A stretch of 27,487 bases of DNA from an uncultured Bacilli bacterium (GCA_934130105.1 CAKOXL010000017.1:1-27487); one strand, 5' to 3'; positions 15,441 to 23,841 are shown, counted from the first letter of the stretch. Numbers and translations are program-made. Notes: generated by a model from the sequence alone, not told the origin.

Positions 15441-16289
15441 ATGACAGTATTAAAACCAAGTGTAAGAGGAGCATTTTCAGATAGAAATGGAATCTCAAAA
15501 ATTAATACAACTATACAAAAGAATGATTTAGATCAAAGAACTAGAAATAGTATTATAAATCTATTTGATTATATGATAGGTAAATGCGATTCTAGTTATA
15601 AATTAGAAATTTTGTATTCATATATTTATAGCCATATTTTTTGTGTTACAAAAGATGAAATGCCACGCTACGATTGTCAAAGAAGGGATCAAATTGTTGA
15701 TGGAATAAAGAAAGAATGGAGTTATGATGATATTTTTACCTTTTTAGAAGCATTCCTTGATTGGTATAGTAAATTTATGTGTGACTACGATGTATATGAT
15801 ATGTTTAATGATTTATTTAAAAAAGAATGTGTTGGTTATAGGTTTATCGATGGAAAAATAACTGATATCGTAGATGAGGTGGAAATGAATGAAATTGAGA
15901 CGGCATTGGATAACAAATTTTCAGCTTGTAAAAAGTGTATAACTAAAGCTTTGAATCTATTGTATGATAGAGAAAATCCTGATTATTCTAATTCAGTAAA
16001 AGAGTCAATTTCCGCTATTGAATCAATGTGTAATATTATTTTGGGAACGGATAATTCTACATTAGGTGATGCTTTAAATAAGCTCGAAAAACATGGTATA
16101 AAAATACATGGAGCTATGAAAAGCGCATTTTCTTCACTTTATGGATACACATCTGATAAGAGCGGAATAAGACATAATTGTGGTATTGATGAAAATACTA
16201 CATTTGAAGAAGCAAAATATATGTTGGTTGCTTGTTCAGCATTTTTAAATTATTTGGTGCAAATTTATGATAACTTGCAATTACGATAA
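15441..16289 (+). CDS. AbiJ-like abortive infection protein with HEPN-type C-terminus, 282 aa
   Basis: ATG 15441 is preferred over an upstream in-frame TTG because GGATGGTGAT lies just before it. The central part (YRFIDGKITDIVDEVEMNEIETAL, residues ~133-156) matches the AbiJ N-terminal domain 4 pattern seen in many phage-defence proteins. The C-terminal half (SVKESISAIESMC near 185-197, TLGDALNKLEKHG 207-219, LYGYTSDKSGIRH 233-245, EEAKYMLVACSAFLNYL 256-272) is the conserved tail of AbiJ-like proteins and is a helical HEPN-type fold. R244-H245 are candidate RNase residues. Such proteins are thought to stop growth in infected cells, probably by RNA cleavage. It is preceded by candidate RNA B and paired operator-like boxes, which would suit tight control of a toxic product. 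Confidence 0.85.
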   Translation: MTVLKPSVRGAFSDRNGISKINTTIQKNDLDQRTRNSIINLFDYMIGKCDSSYKLEILYSYIYSHIFCVTKDEMPRYDCQRRDQIVDGIKKEWSYDDIFTFLEAFLDWYSKFMCDYDVYDMFNDLFKKECVGYRFIDGKITDIVDEVEMNEIETALDNKFSACKKCITKALNLLYDRENPDYSNSVKESISAIESMCNIILGTDNSTLGDALNKLEKHGIKIHGAMKSAFSSLYGYTSDKSGIRHNCGIDENTTFEEAKYMLVACSAFLNYLVQIYDNLQLR

Positions 16290-16338
16290 GTTTATGGTAG
16301 TATAATAATATATAAAATAATTAGAGGAGGTTTTTTAT

Positions 16339-17004
16339 ATGGAAAATAAAAAATACGTAGTGTGTAGAGATGACATTTATGTTGGTGAAGTTGTAAGAAC
16401 AAACAGTGTATATCGTTATGATGGCGATCGTAACATCTTTAGAACTAAACCAGGACAATTGAATACTGATTGCTGGAGACCTTATAGGAGTATGTTGTTT
16501 GTACCAAATGAAAATAAATTATCTAATGATTTATTATATAGGTCTCCAAATTATCCTATACTTAATGTTACAGATGATAAAACATGCTTAAATTTAGGAG
16601 AAAATAGTGTAGTAATAAAAGATGCTTGTAATTTGGCGGCACTTCTTGAATATTTTGGATATCAAAAAGATTTAACGTTTGAAGATATTATGAAAATTCG
16701 TAAAACTTTCTTTACAGGAAGATTTGCGAAAGATAATTGTCAATTATTTGGCTATAAAGAAACAATGGCTGAGGATTTAACATTTTATGTTAATGGTGCA
16801 AAAGTAACTAATCCTAGAGAATTGGAATATAGGAGAAGACAATTTAGAGCAGACCAACGAGCTGGACATAGAATGTTTTCACGCATAAGTACAAGTCAAC
16901 TTCCTATAGAATATTTTGATGTTTTAGATGTGATGGGAGATAATATATTCGCATTTGTTCCTGATAAACAAGAAGGCCCAGTAAAAAGATTAAAAAAATT
17001 TTAA
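16339..17004 (+). CDS. Unknown soluble protein, 221 aa
   Basis: Not recognised. The protein has no signal peptide or membrane segment. The N-terminal half is beta-rich with Tyr/Asp/Arg clusters (VYRYDGDRNIFRTKPGQLNTD near residue 24), and the middle is helical (ALLEYFGYQKDLTFEDIMKIRKTFFTGRFAKD). The C-terminal third is strongly basic (ELEYRRRQFRADQRAGHRMF) and ends in RLKKF, which would suit RNA or ribosome binding. Ribosome binding site AGAGGAGG (16324-16330) is strong. A TATAAT at 16301-16306 directly after the AbiJ-like gene suggests its own promoter. It could be an accessory gene of the same defence cluster, but that is only by position. Confidence 0.75.
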   Translation: MENKKYVVCRDDIYVGEVVRTNSVYRYDGDRNIFRTKPGQLNTDCWRPYRSMLFVPNENKLSNDLLYRSPNYPILNVTDDKTCLNLGENSVVIKDACNLAALLEYFGYQKDLTFEDIMKIRKTFFTGRFAKDNCQLFGYKETMAEDLTFYVNGAKVTNPRELEYRRRQFRADQRAGHRMFSRISTSQLPIEYFDVLDVMGDNIFAFVPDKQEGPVKRLKKF

Positions 17005-17028
17005 ATCAAAAGATGATTAAAGGTATTA

Positions 17029-17053
17029 TGAACTGAACTCCAAAAGTTGGACA
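17029..17053. mobile_element. Remnant of an IS3-family (IS150-like) terminal repeat
   Basis: TGAACTGAACTCC followed by AAAAGTTGGACA (17029-17053) has the form of an IS150-group inverted-repeat end (TG...CCAAAAGTTGGACA). No transposase and no matching second end (TGTCCAACTTTT) occur in the window, so only a scar remains. Confidence 0.45.
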
Positions 17054-17314
17054 ATTTATAAATAGTTTCTAATTAGAGGATTATAACCTATAATTTACGG
17101 GTGACAATCCTTTTAATCTATTCATGAAAAACTATTACAGGACACATTAAGAACAAAATCGAAAATGTAGAAATAGAATAGAGTATATAAATCATGTTTC
17201 CTTTTATTTGTAATTCATAGGAATTTCAAATAAGTATTAGTTATGTGTGTTTTGGAGTAAAAATTATTATGTAAAACTAATGTAAACTATATAGCAAATT
17301 AATTATTACTTTGA
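17054..17314. other. Gene-free stretch between the unknown 221-aa gene and the DUF4145 locus
   Basis: I see no gene here. It holds AGGATT/AATCCT inverted halves around 17078-17113, and a 14-nt match (TTTATAAATAGTTT, 17056-17069) to the 5' part of candidate RNA B (15212-15225). The match may reflect a decayed relative of that RNA or simply the AT-rich composition. Confidence 0.3.
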
Positions 17315-17440
17315 TATAATGATGTTGCATTGATTGACTTACCGAGAGTTGATGCTTAAAATTAGAGACGATAATTTATATTTTTAGGTAAGAAAAATAT
17401 ATCTATTCGAGTGTACTTTTAATAGTATACTCTTTTATTA
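17315..17440 (+). promoter_or_regulatory. Promoter plus structured leader with terminator before the DUF4145 locus
   Basis: A TATAAT (17315-17320) would give an mRNA starting near 17327. The leader contains a long-range stem CTTACC/GGTAAG (17338-17343 with 17387-17392). It then contains a terminator hairpin GAGTGTACT/AGTATACTC (17409-17417 with 17424-17432, one G-U) followed by TTTTATTATTTT, just before the GAGGAGG ribosome binding site. An aptamer-like domain followed by a terminator is riboswitch-like architecture, but no known class is recognised. The first part could also be a vestige of something else. Confidence 0.5.
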
Positions 17441-17458
17441 TTTTGAGGAGGTATAAAA

Positions 17459-18409
17459 ATGAATAATGGATTTCAAAATGAACGTGATTTTGTAGAGTTA
17501 TTTAATAATAAGTATTTGTATGAACTTGATGATAGGTCTATAGTTTTTTTAAAGGAACTATTTGGTGAAGTAATTGATAATAAGGAAATTATTGCCTGCT
17601 GGAAGAATAAGATGGTTCAAAAAGCTGATATTTTTATTAAGTATAAAAACTATGTTAAAAGTGTTAGTTTGTATCAAAAAAATGCTGATTTATATGGTAA
17701 AATATTATTAGGACGTGATTTTATGATAAAAAATTTTGTTGAGCCAGAATTTAATAAAAAGGGATTTACTTGTTTTAAGTGTGGTATGTATTAAAATCAT
17801 GATTGAGATAAAACACATATCAATTATACTACTGGAAAAACAAGTAGTTATAAACAGGGAGATGATATAAGATATTTATCAGTATGTAGATGTCAACAAT
17901 GTGGATTTATTAGTTATTGGATAGAAGGTCAATTATTATGGCCATTAAAATCAAATGTTGATTTACCACTTGATGAAATGCCAGATGATATAAAAGAACT
18001 TTATAATGAAGCTCGCAATATATTTTATTTATCGCCTAAGGGAGCTTGTGCAATATTAAGGTTGGGATTACAAAAATTATGTAATCGATTAGCAGAAAAA
18101 GAAGAAGATTGTAAAATAGATGATGCTATAAAAGACCTAGTAGCAAATGGTTTACCTAGTTCTTTGCAAAAATCTATGGATGCAATAAGAGTTATAGGAA
18201 ATGAGGCAGTTCATCCAGGGCAAATAAATGTAGATGATAATAAAGAGATAGCGAGTGCATTATTTAAACTAATGAATATAATAGTTGAAAAAATGGTAAT
18301 TGAACCTAGGGAAATAGATGAAATCTATAATATATTACCTAAGAATAAAGTAGAGGGTATTAATAAAAGAGATGCTAAAAATAAGACAAGTGTAAAAGAA
18401 ACTGTTTAA
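17459..18409 (+). pseudogene. DUF4145 (HEPN-like) protein gene interrupted by two in-frame nonsense codons
   Basis: One reading frame spans 17459-18409 (316 codons) but has TAA at 17792 and TGA at 17804. The C-terminal part (from ~17975) is a clear DUF4145 domain: YNEARNIFYLSPKGACAILR, LGLQKLCNRL, AIRVIGNEAVHPG. Just upstream are paired zinc-ribbon Cys sites, CFKCG (17771-17785) and CRCQQCG, with the nonsense codons between them; a Q/W reading (Tyr-Gln-Asn-His-Asp-Trp) would fit the family, so both look like point mutations. ATG 17723 with GGACGTGAT before it is probably the original start. The first ~85 residues resemble the N-terminal part of a restriction-endonuclease-like protein (KADIFIKYKNYVKSVS) and may be a chance fusion. 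DUF4145 proteins often accompany restriction or defence genes. Fragments may still be translated. Confidence 0.75.
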
Positions 18410-18452
18410 ATTGAATTGTTTATTCTGTGAATTAGTATTAATTGAAAAAATA

Positions 18453-18461
18453 TGCTATAAT
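18453..18461 (+). promoter_or_regulatory. Extended -10 promoter
   Basis: TGCTATAAT: TG at 18453-18454 and TATAAT at 18456-18461, no convincing -35. AGGAGG (18468-18473) follows within a very short leader. Confidence 0.7.
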
Positions 18462-18480
18462 TATATTAGGAGGTTGTTTT

Positions 18481-18588
18481 ATGAATTTAGAAAATGAAAT
18501 TATTGAAATGTGTGAAAAAATAGACACTAATGAATTGTTAAAGATATTGAGTAATCTTGAACAATTAAAGGAACAATTAGCGGATTGA
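18481..18588 (+). CDS. Small helical protein, 35 aa
   Basis: ATG 18481 follows an AGGAGG site and an extended -10 promoter. The product is an acidic amphipathic helix (IIEMCEKIDTNELLKILSNLEQLKEQL) and ends at TGA 18586-18588. It is in the same frame as the next gene: after the TGA the frame continues GGG GTG AAT GAT ATG into the 520-aa protein. The downstream gene has its own GAGGGGTG ribosome binding site, so two coupled proteins are the simplest reading. Occasional readthrough of TGA would give a fused protein. Confidence 0.65.
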   Translation: MNLENEIIEMCEKIDTNELLKILSNLEQLKEQLAD

Positions 18589-18600
18589 GGGGTGAATGAT

Positions 18601-20163
18601 ATGAATGAAAATTATAATAATGATGCAAATAACAATGGTAGAAATTTATACGCCTTATTAACTAGTTTAGAACAGCAAGTTAGTACACTTAAGGAACAAT
18701 ATGGTGATACAAGTACACTTTCGCCAGAAGAATTCGATACATATATATCTAAAAAAGCAAGTTTAATTCAAAAAATTGACCTTGTTGAAAAATGTATAAA
18801 GATTGGAATAATAAAGAAGGTTGATTCAATGAGTATTGATGAATTACAAAATATTGCATTACAATCACTAAGTATTGTTTCGGAAGGTATTAACCCAGAT
18901 GAATTTATATCTGAATATAATAGATTAAATCAATATGTTAAAGAATATCAAGAAGATTTGCAAAGAAGAAGAAGTATTCTTGAAGAACTTACATTTATTG
19001 TTGAAGGACCATTAGATGTATTGGTAGATAAAAATGGAAAACCTAGATCTGATTTTATAGTTTCAGAAGATGACGCCAAATTATTGAAAAAGCAAGCTAA
19101 AATGAGTAGAAAATTTGGAAATAGAAGGATAGAAGTTAAGGTTCCTATGTATTATTTTTCTGACGAAGAACTTGATGGAATGGGATATAAAAAGGCAGGA
19201 AATTTACTATTAAAAGGTTTAGCAGTTAAAACACCGGATGATTATGTTTTAAAAGAAGGAGAACCATATCCTGAAAATCCATTTCAACATTTTACAATAA
19301 CTAGTACTGCAGAAGCATCAAGAAAATTATCATCAAGATATAGTATATATGATGCAAGAGAAGCTCAACAAGATATAAGTAGAATGCAAGTAGTTTTACC
19401 AGAAATACAATTGAAGAAAAGATTGCTAACTGATAAAAATTATTTAAAAGAATATGTAAAAAAATTATTAGTAGATCCTTATTTTGTTGAACAGTATATA
19501 AGTTCTGTTGGAAAAATAAATGATGCTTCTATAGAAATGCAATATTTATATTCACATGAAATTACTAATCTTTCTGAACAAGATTTTGCTAATTTAATGG
19601 AAATAATAGAATCAACGTCAATTGAAAATTTACAAAAAATGTTTGATAGTCCAGAAAAAATAGATATGTATATAACTTTAATAAATGAAATTAAAAGGAA
19701 AATAACTCGTAAATTTCCAGGAATTTGGTTAAAGCCAGAAAACACTACGGATGAAATCAATGAAATTATTAATTCTGATTCAAATACTTTTAGAGCTAAA
19801 TTTCCAGTAGGTTGTCAGGTTTATCCAGAATTTATTACTGAACAAGATTTACAATTATTAGAGCAAAATAAAACTATTATAAAAGAGGTTAACGGTGTTA
19901 ATATACCATTTAAATTAGCAGTAAGTAGATACAAAGAAACTAGTTTTTATTATGATGAAGTAAGACAACAAAGACCAGAATTTGCAGAAAAATTACACGA
20001 GGTAATTGGTGAATATAGAAAAGCAATTAGTATTGATTATCCAAAACAATTAGAAAAAATTGCTGAATGTAATAGAAAATTAGAAGCACTTGAAAGACTA
20101 AAATCAGAATATGGTCAACCAAGTATGCAAGAATCTACATTACATGCAAAACCAAGACATTAA
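18601..20163 (+). CDS. Unknown cytoplasmic protein with terminal coiled coils, 520 aa
   Basis: Not recognised. ATG 18601 is chosen over GTG 18592 because GAGGGGTG (18587-18594) has correct spacing to the ATG and overlaps the GTG. The chain has no signal peptide or membrane segments. After an Asn-rich start there is a coiled coil (residues ~12-60 and ~95-130), a mixed segment with VEVKVPMYYFSDEELDGMGYKKAG-like order (~175-205), a long helical region, and a beta-containing part near 395-430 (FRAKFPVGCQVYPEFITEQD). A final coiled coil (~465-505) precedes the end. Short coiled-coil partner upstream, terminator downstream, so the transcription unit is two genes. Size and composition suit a scaffold or a large accessory protein; no catalytic motif is visible. 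Confidence 0.75.
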   Translation: MNENYNNDANNNGRNLYALLTSLEQQVSTLKEQYGDTSTLSPEEFDTYISKKASLIQKIDLVEKCIKIGIIKKVDSMSIDELQNIALQSLSIVSEGINPDEFISEYNRLNQYVKEYQEDLQRRRSILEELTFIVEGPLDVLVDKNGKPRSDFIVSEDDAKLLKKQAKMSRKFGNRRIEVKVPMYYFSDEELDGMGYKKAGNLLLKGLAVKTPDDYVLKEGEPYPENPFQHFTITSTAEASRKLSSRYSIYDAREAQQDISRMQVVLPEIQLKKRLLTDKNYLKEYVKKLLVDPYFVEQYISSVGKINDASIEMQYLYSHEITNLSEQDFANLMEIIESTSIENLQKMFDSPEKIDMYITLINEIKRKITRKFPGIWLKPENTTDEINEIINSDSNTFRAKFPVGCQVYPEFITEQDLQLLEQNKTIIKEVNGVNIPFKLAVSRYKETSFYYDEVRQQRPEFAEKLHEVIGEYRKAISIDYPKQLEKIAECNRKLEALERLKSEYGQPSMQESTLHAKPRH

Positions 20164-20203
20164 AAAGATGATTATAAGTATTAACGTTTATAATCATCTT
20201 TTT
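20162..20203. terminator. Very stable bidirectional terminator at the E1 border
   Basis: A 16-bp perfect stem (20162-20177 with 20188-20203, loop GTATTAACGT) ends in T runs on both strands. Its minus-strand arm encodes the last residues of the decayed relaxase. A similar hairpin with the same TTAACG loop core closes E2 at 25534-25569. Confidence 0.9.
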
Positions 20204-20943
20204 CTTTTGTTATATAATCTCTAGAACTATTAATAGGTTTAGAAAAACTTATTAATTCTTTATAATCGTCTTCATCTAAACCGCTATGTTCATATAAATC
20301 ACGAGTAAGTTGAACATATTTGTCTTTATCTTTATGGTCTATAAGTTTAGTAATAATAAAATGTTTTATAAAATAAAATTTGTCTTTTAATTTTTCTAGA
20401 AGAGACTTTAAACTGATATTTTCTTTCTTAAGTTTAGATAATTCTTCGTCTTTTTGCTTAATATTTTTTATTAAACTATCAACTTTTAGAGATAAATCTT
20501 CGTTATTTTATTTTAACGATTTTAATTTATCACGATTACTTAATAATTCAGTTTCCACTTCTTTTAGGGTAGTTGTTAGTTCTGCAACACTTTGATATTC
20601 GGCAATATTTTTATCAACTAAATGGATAAATGCAATCATTTTATCTCTATTAACAACTTTTAATACTAGTTCACTTTTTACAAAACCTTTTGATTTTAAA
20701 TTATCTAATATTTCTTCAATTTCTTTAGTTTTATTAGATAAATTATTGTTCTTTTCTTCAATTAATTTCAGATTTATCCTGATGTATTTCAATGTTATCT
20801 TTTATTTGCTGATAGTTATCCATTTCGGTTATATGATAATCTTTGTTTCTACCTTTTAATTTTGGTTTCGATTTATAATTGGTGTTATATTCTTTATTAA
20901 AAGATTCAATAGAACGGTTAGATTTACCAACTTGTTTGCTCAT
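20181..20943 (-). pseudogene. E1 Mob/Pre (MobV) relaxase remnant, catalytic part lost
   Basis: Reading on the minus strand from 20943, SKQVGKSNRSIESFNKEYN and KLKGRNKDYHITEMDNY match the Mob/Pre family and the E2 copy. The N-terminal region with the HxDE...PHxH metal site is absent. About 19 residues are also missing after VGKS compared with E2, and the frame is then broken near 20760 and by TAA at 20508-20510. The C-terminal half is a long coiled coil. The 3' end overlaps the terminator stem. Family role: nicking at oriT for plasmid mobilisation; this copy cannot do that. Confidence 0.88.
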
Positions 20944-20949
20944 TCCATA

Positions 20950-22086
20950 CTAACTCTCATTATTATATTCTTCTAAACTAAATACACCAATTAACATAAG
21001 CTTGTTTAATTCTATCCAGTTTATCTTTCTGTTGTTTCAATTCTTTTTCTAATTCTTCAATAGGATTTTCTATTTTTTGTTTCATCATTGGCAAAAAAAA
21101 TTGATTAACTACTGAATCGTACTCAACAATATCATTTATAAATTCGCTTATATATTTTTCTATAATATCTTCTTTAATAGTACATTTACAATCATGACAA
21201 TAGTAGTAATAATAAACAATACCATTTTTCTTTTTAGTAACTTTACCACTAGGTATTCTATTACATTTAGGACACTTAACTTTTTGTAAGAAAAGGTAAG
21301 TTAAAGTTCTTTGATAACTTTTAGCATTTCTTTTCTTTTGGCATTGAGCTTCTTTCCATAATTCTTTTGATACTATTGGCTCAACAATATCGTGATAATA
21401 TCTAGGTTTTTTTCTATGAACAAAATCTTCTTTATAAACTTCATTTTGTAAAATAGTAAATATAGTTGAATCTCTCCAATTTTCTTTACCCAAAACATTT
21501 TCTTTATTGTAAATATTTGCTATTCCTTGATGACTTTTTCCTTCTAAATATAAATCAAATACTCTTACTACAATATCTTTTGTAAGTGGATTGGGAACTA
21601 ATTTTTTATTTTCTCTTTTATAGCCTAGTGTAGTCCTGCTTGGTTGGTAAATGTCCTTGTTTAATAGCGCCTGCTAATCCGACTTTAGTTCTTTCAGAAC
21701 ATTTTTCTATTTCATTTTGACTTACGCTAGTCATAATTCTCATAACCATTCTACTATTTGAAGTAGTAGTATTAGATTCATCAGCTAGACAATCAATATC
21801 ACAATCTAAATCATTAACTATTTTCATTAATTTTTCAATATCATAAACACTTCTAGTAAGTCTATCAAGTTATTTCTTATGTCCTCAAGCATTTCTTGAT
21901 ATGCTGGTCGTTTATCACTTTTAGAACTTATTCCAGCATCTTTATAAATTTTAAATATTTCATATCGTTTAAACTTACAAAACTCTCTTAATCTTTCTTC
22001 TTGTTCTCCTAAGGAAAAGCCTTTACGAGCTTGATCTTCTGTACTAACGCTTATATAAATACCTGCTATTTTTTATCTTCATTCAT
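20950..22086 (-). pseudogene. E1 large serine recombinase, frameshifted
   Basis: Minus-strand frames add up to a large serine recombinase: N-terminal ISVSTEDQARKGFSLGEQEERL with the catalytic Ser, DAGISSKS, a resolvase core with LDRLTRSVYDIEKL, the recombinase domain (GYKRENKKLVPNPLTKDIVVRVFDLYLEGKS; ENWRDSTIFTILQNEVY), zinc ribbon CPKCN...CHDCK and a coiled coil. It starts at ATG 22086 after AAAGGAGAT and loses frame almost at once in a poly-A run (~22065). More breaks lie near 21870 (with a small deletion before LDRLTR), near 21640 and near 21000. About 380 codons remain, shorter than the usual ~500. Such enzymes (Tn4451 TnpX type) excise and insert the element; this copy is dead. Confidence 0.9.
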
Positions 22087-22209
22087 ATTTTTAAATATCT
22101 CCTTTCGTATGTTTGGCATTTTAAACTTCATTTTGCAACCTAAAATCTATGACTTTCACTTGTTTAGCACTTTAAAGTCAATTTTACGAAGTCTAATACT
22201 TAAAAAAAT

Positions 22210-22481
22210 TTAATGACTATTTATATAAGCTTCTAAATCTTTAAGTGATATTTTATTTTTAAAGGTATTTACATAAACATCATCACATTCATCAAACATT
22301 AGGTATTTGTTATTCTTAATAACAATGATATGTGGCATAACATAAGCAACATTTGTACCTGTTATATTTTAATTGAGCCATTATTTATAATTGGAGTAGT
22401 ATTAGTAAATCTTTCAATCATCTCAATTTTTCTTTTTAGTTTATCATTTATTTTTAATTCTTTTGTTTCTATATTTAACAT
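22210..22481 (-). pseudogene. E1 copy of the small element protein, one frameshift
   Basis: The minus-strand start MLNIETKELKINDKLKRKIEM and the end VAYVMPHIIVIKNNKYLMF...LKDLEAYINSH align along the whole length with the intact small protein at 27025-27300 (IPIDKSLKKKLEF, LAYVEPHKVIINNIMFLVF, INELEDYLKH). One extra base near NGSIKI (about 22368) breaks the frame. GAAGTTGAT serves as ribosome binding site. Function unknown; it precedes the recombinase in both copies. Confidence 0.75.
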
Positions 22482-22503
22482 AAAATCAACTTCTTTACAT
22501 AAC

Positions 22504-22606
22504 AAAAAAACTAACTATTTCTAGTTAGCATCTATTACTCTCAGAAGTTAATTTCCGAGTTTCCTATCAATTTGGAGCCAATGTCGTAGGTATCTACAAC
22601 TTTTTT
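22504..22606 (-). ncRNA. Structured leader or small RNA upstream of the E1 genes
   Basis: On the minus strand: hairpin GTTGTAG/CTACGAC (22583-22600, loop ATAC), TTGG/CCAA, hairpin CTCGGAA/TTCTGAG (22540-22559), then a terminator CTAACTA-GAAA-TAGTTAG (22511-22528) with a run of seven T (22504-22510), just before the ribosome binding site of the small protein. This fits an attenuated leader or a small RNA. The first hairpin is also followed by TTTTTT on the plus strand (22601-22606), so a plus-strand terminator is possible too. No known family recognised. Confidence 0.5.
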
Positions 22607-22672
22607 CCAATATACGAATTGATACATAAATATCAATCACTAATAATATTTTAACACAAATTTTCTTATCTG

Positions 22673-22699
22673 TACCATGAATTTGTAAATTTCATGGTA
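22673..22699. repeat. 27-bp inverted repeat between E1 and the cargo genes
   Basis: TACCATGAA (22673-22681) and TTCATGGTA (22691-22699) are perfect 9-bp arms around TTTGTAAAT. It lies between the minus-strand E1 leader and the plus-strand cargo and overlaps their likely promoters, so an operator for divergent transcription or an element-end site is possible. Confidence 0.6.
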
Positions 22700-22723
22700 A
22701 AATAATATATAGAAGTGATTATT

Positions 22724-22834
22724 ATGTTAAAAATATTAAATACTATTAATTTAGGTAAAGATACAGAAAATAATTTTAAAGAAAGTAAATCAACAACTAT
22801 TATAAAATGGTTTATGGAAAAAATAACAAGATAA
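22724..22834 (+). CDS. Possible small protein, 36 aa
   Basis: ATG 22724 follows AGAAGTGATT, a usable ribosome binding site, and a TAAAAT -10 within the inverted repeat. The product MLKILNTINLGKDTEN... is helical and ends at TAA 22832. It overlaps the DUF4365-like fragment in another frame, so it may be only the decayed front of that gene. Confidence 0.35.
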   Translation: MLKILNTINLGKDTENNFKESKSTTIIKWFMEKITR

Positions 22835-22932
22835 AAGTTAGAACAAATGAAACTGATAAAATTCCTAATTTAGATGGAAAACTAATGATCCTAGATAGCA
22901 ATTCAATAGAAAGAATTACTGTTGAAATATAA
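22807..22932 (+). pseudogene. Fragment resembling a DUF4365 protein
   Basis: A 41-residue stretch, NNKIKVRTNETDKIPNLDG followed by KLMILDSN...RITVEI and a stop, matches the N-terminal pattern I remember for DUF4365 proteins (often beside restriction or defence genes). Only this piece remains. The rest of 22933-23071 shows no gene; a TTGACA at 23018 has no matching -10. Confidence 0.4.
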
Positions 22933-23071
22933 ATTGAAACTTTGCTCTTTAATTATCTAAAATATATGTAGTAATAAGCTACTAACTGATGTAGATATAT
23001 CACAAAAACACATAATTTTGACATTAAGAGTGTAAAATAATTGTAAAAATTCAAAAAAACACATTATTAGA

Positions 23072-23080
23072 TGGTATAAT
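23072..23080 (+). promoter_or_regulatory. Extended -10 promoter before the phosphatase pseudogene
   Basis: TGGTATAAT: TG at 23072-23073, TATAAT at 23075-23080, no clear -35. It leaves a leader of about 120 nt with no obvious structure. Confidence 0.5.
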
Positions 23081-23206
23081 ATTATATAGAAACAATAGTA
23101 AAATTCTAATTTAAGGAAAAAATTTAAATTATAAATTAAATAACAAATTTGATAATATTTAAAAGTAGATAAAATTCCAATGACTGGTAAAGAGGTGAAA
23201 ATAGTA

Positions 23207-23820
23207 ATGAAAACTATTTATTCAATTAGACATTCTGCTCCTTTTGTGGAAATAGATAATTATCAAAATTATCAAGATATACTATGGTCTGAGTATAATA
23301 AAAATATGATACTGTCATCACAAGGAGAAGAAAAGCAAAATTGTTGTGTAATATTGAGGAGTTAAAAACTATTAATGAGATTTATGCAAGAATTCGTCGA
23401 GAGCAATTGCAACTGCAAAATATCTTGCAGAAAGTAATAATTTAAAAATAAAGCTAGATGATAGAATAAACGAAAGAAAATTTGGGGTTAAATACTTAAA
23501 AGATTTACCTGCTAAATTTAATAAATTATCATTTGATGACAAAACATTTAAAGTAGGAAATGGTGAATCTTTAAATGATGAAATCTTTTATAAATGATTT
23601 ATTAAATAAAGATATTAAAAAAATTGTAATAGTAATGCATGGAATTATTTTATTATCATATTTAAAAACTATATGTGATTATTTTGAATTTGATGGAAAA
23701 AGTTTTAACATCAAATTCAATAATCATACCATTTTAAATGGAACACCTAAAAATCCGAGTATTTATAAAATTGAGTTTGATAATAATAAAAAAGTTATTA
23801 ACATTAGTAATTTAAACTAA
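23207..23820 (+). pseudogene. Histidine phosphatase family gene with three frameshifts
   Basis: Joining three frames gives a phosphoglycerate-mutase-like phosphatase of about 200 residues: SIRHSAP near the start (His of the RHG/RHS phosphohistidine motif), then SSRAIATAKYLAE, RINERKFG, GNGESLND and the second catalytic His in VIVMHGIIL. ATG 23207 follows AGAGGTGA. The frame is lost near 23340 (after EEK), near 23393 (before SSRAIATA) and near 23578 (before KSFINDLL). Each break is one or two bases. The catalytic residues themselves are intact, so decay looks recent, or the assembly is poor here. Members act on phosphorylated sugars, proteins or small molecules; the substrate is unknown. Confidence 0.85.
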
Positions 23821-23841
23821 AAAATTAAGAAAGAGGTATAT

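Noticed and set aside
22031..22524. Short plus-strand frames opposite the E1 recombinase start and small gene
   Set aside because: They are antisense to recognisable element genes and lack ribosome binding sites.
22511..22600. A decayed tRNA or a named riboswitch in front of E1
   Set aside because: The hairpins do not form a cloverleaf and no conserved core of a known riboswitch class is visible.
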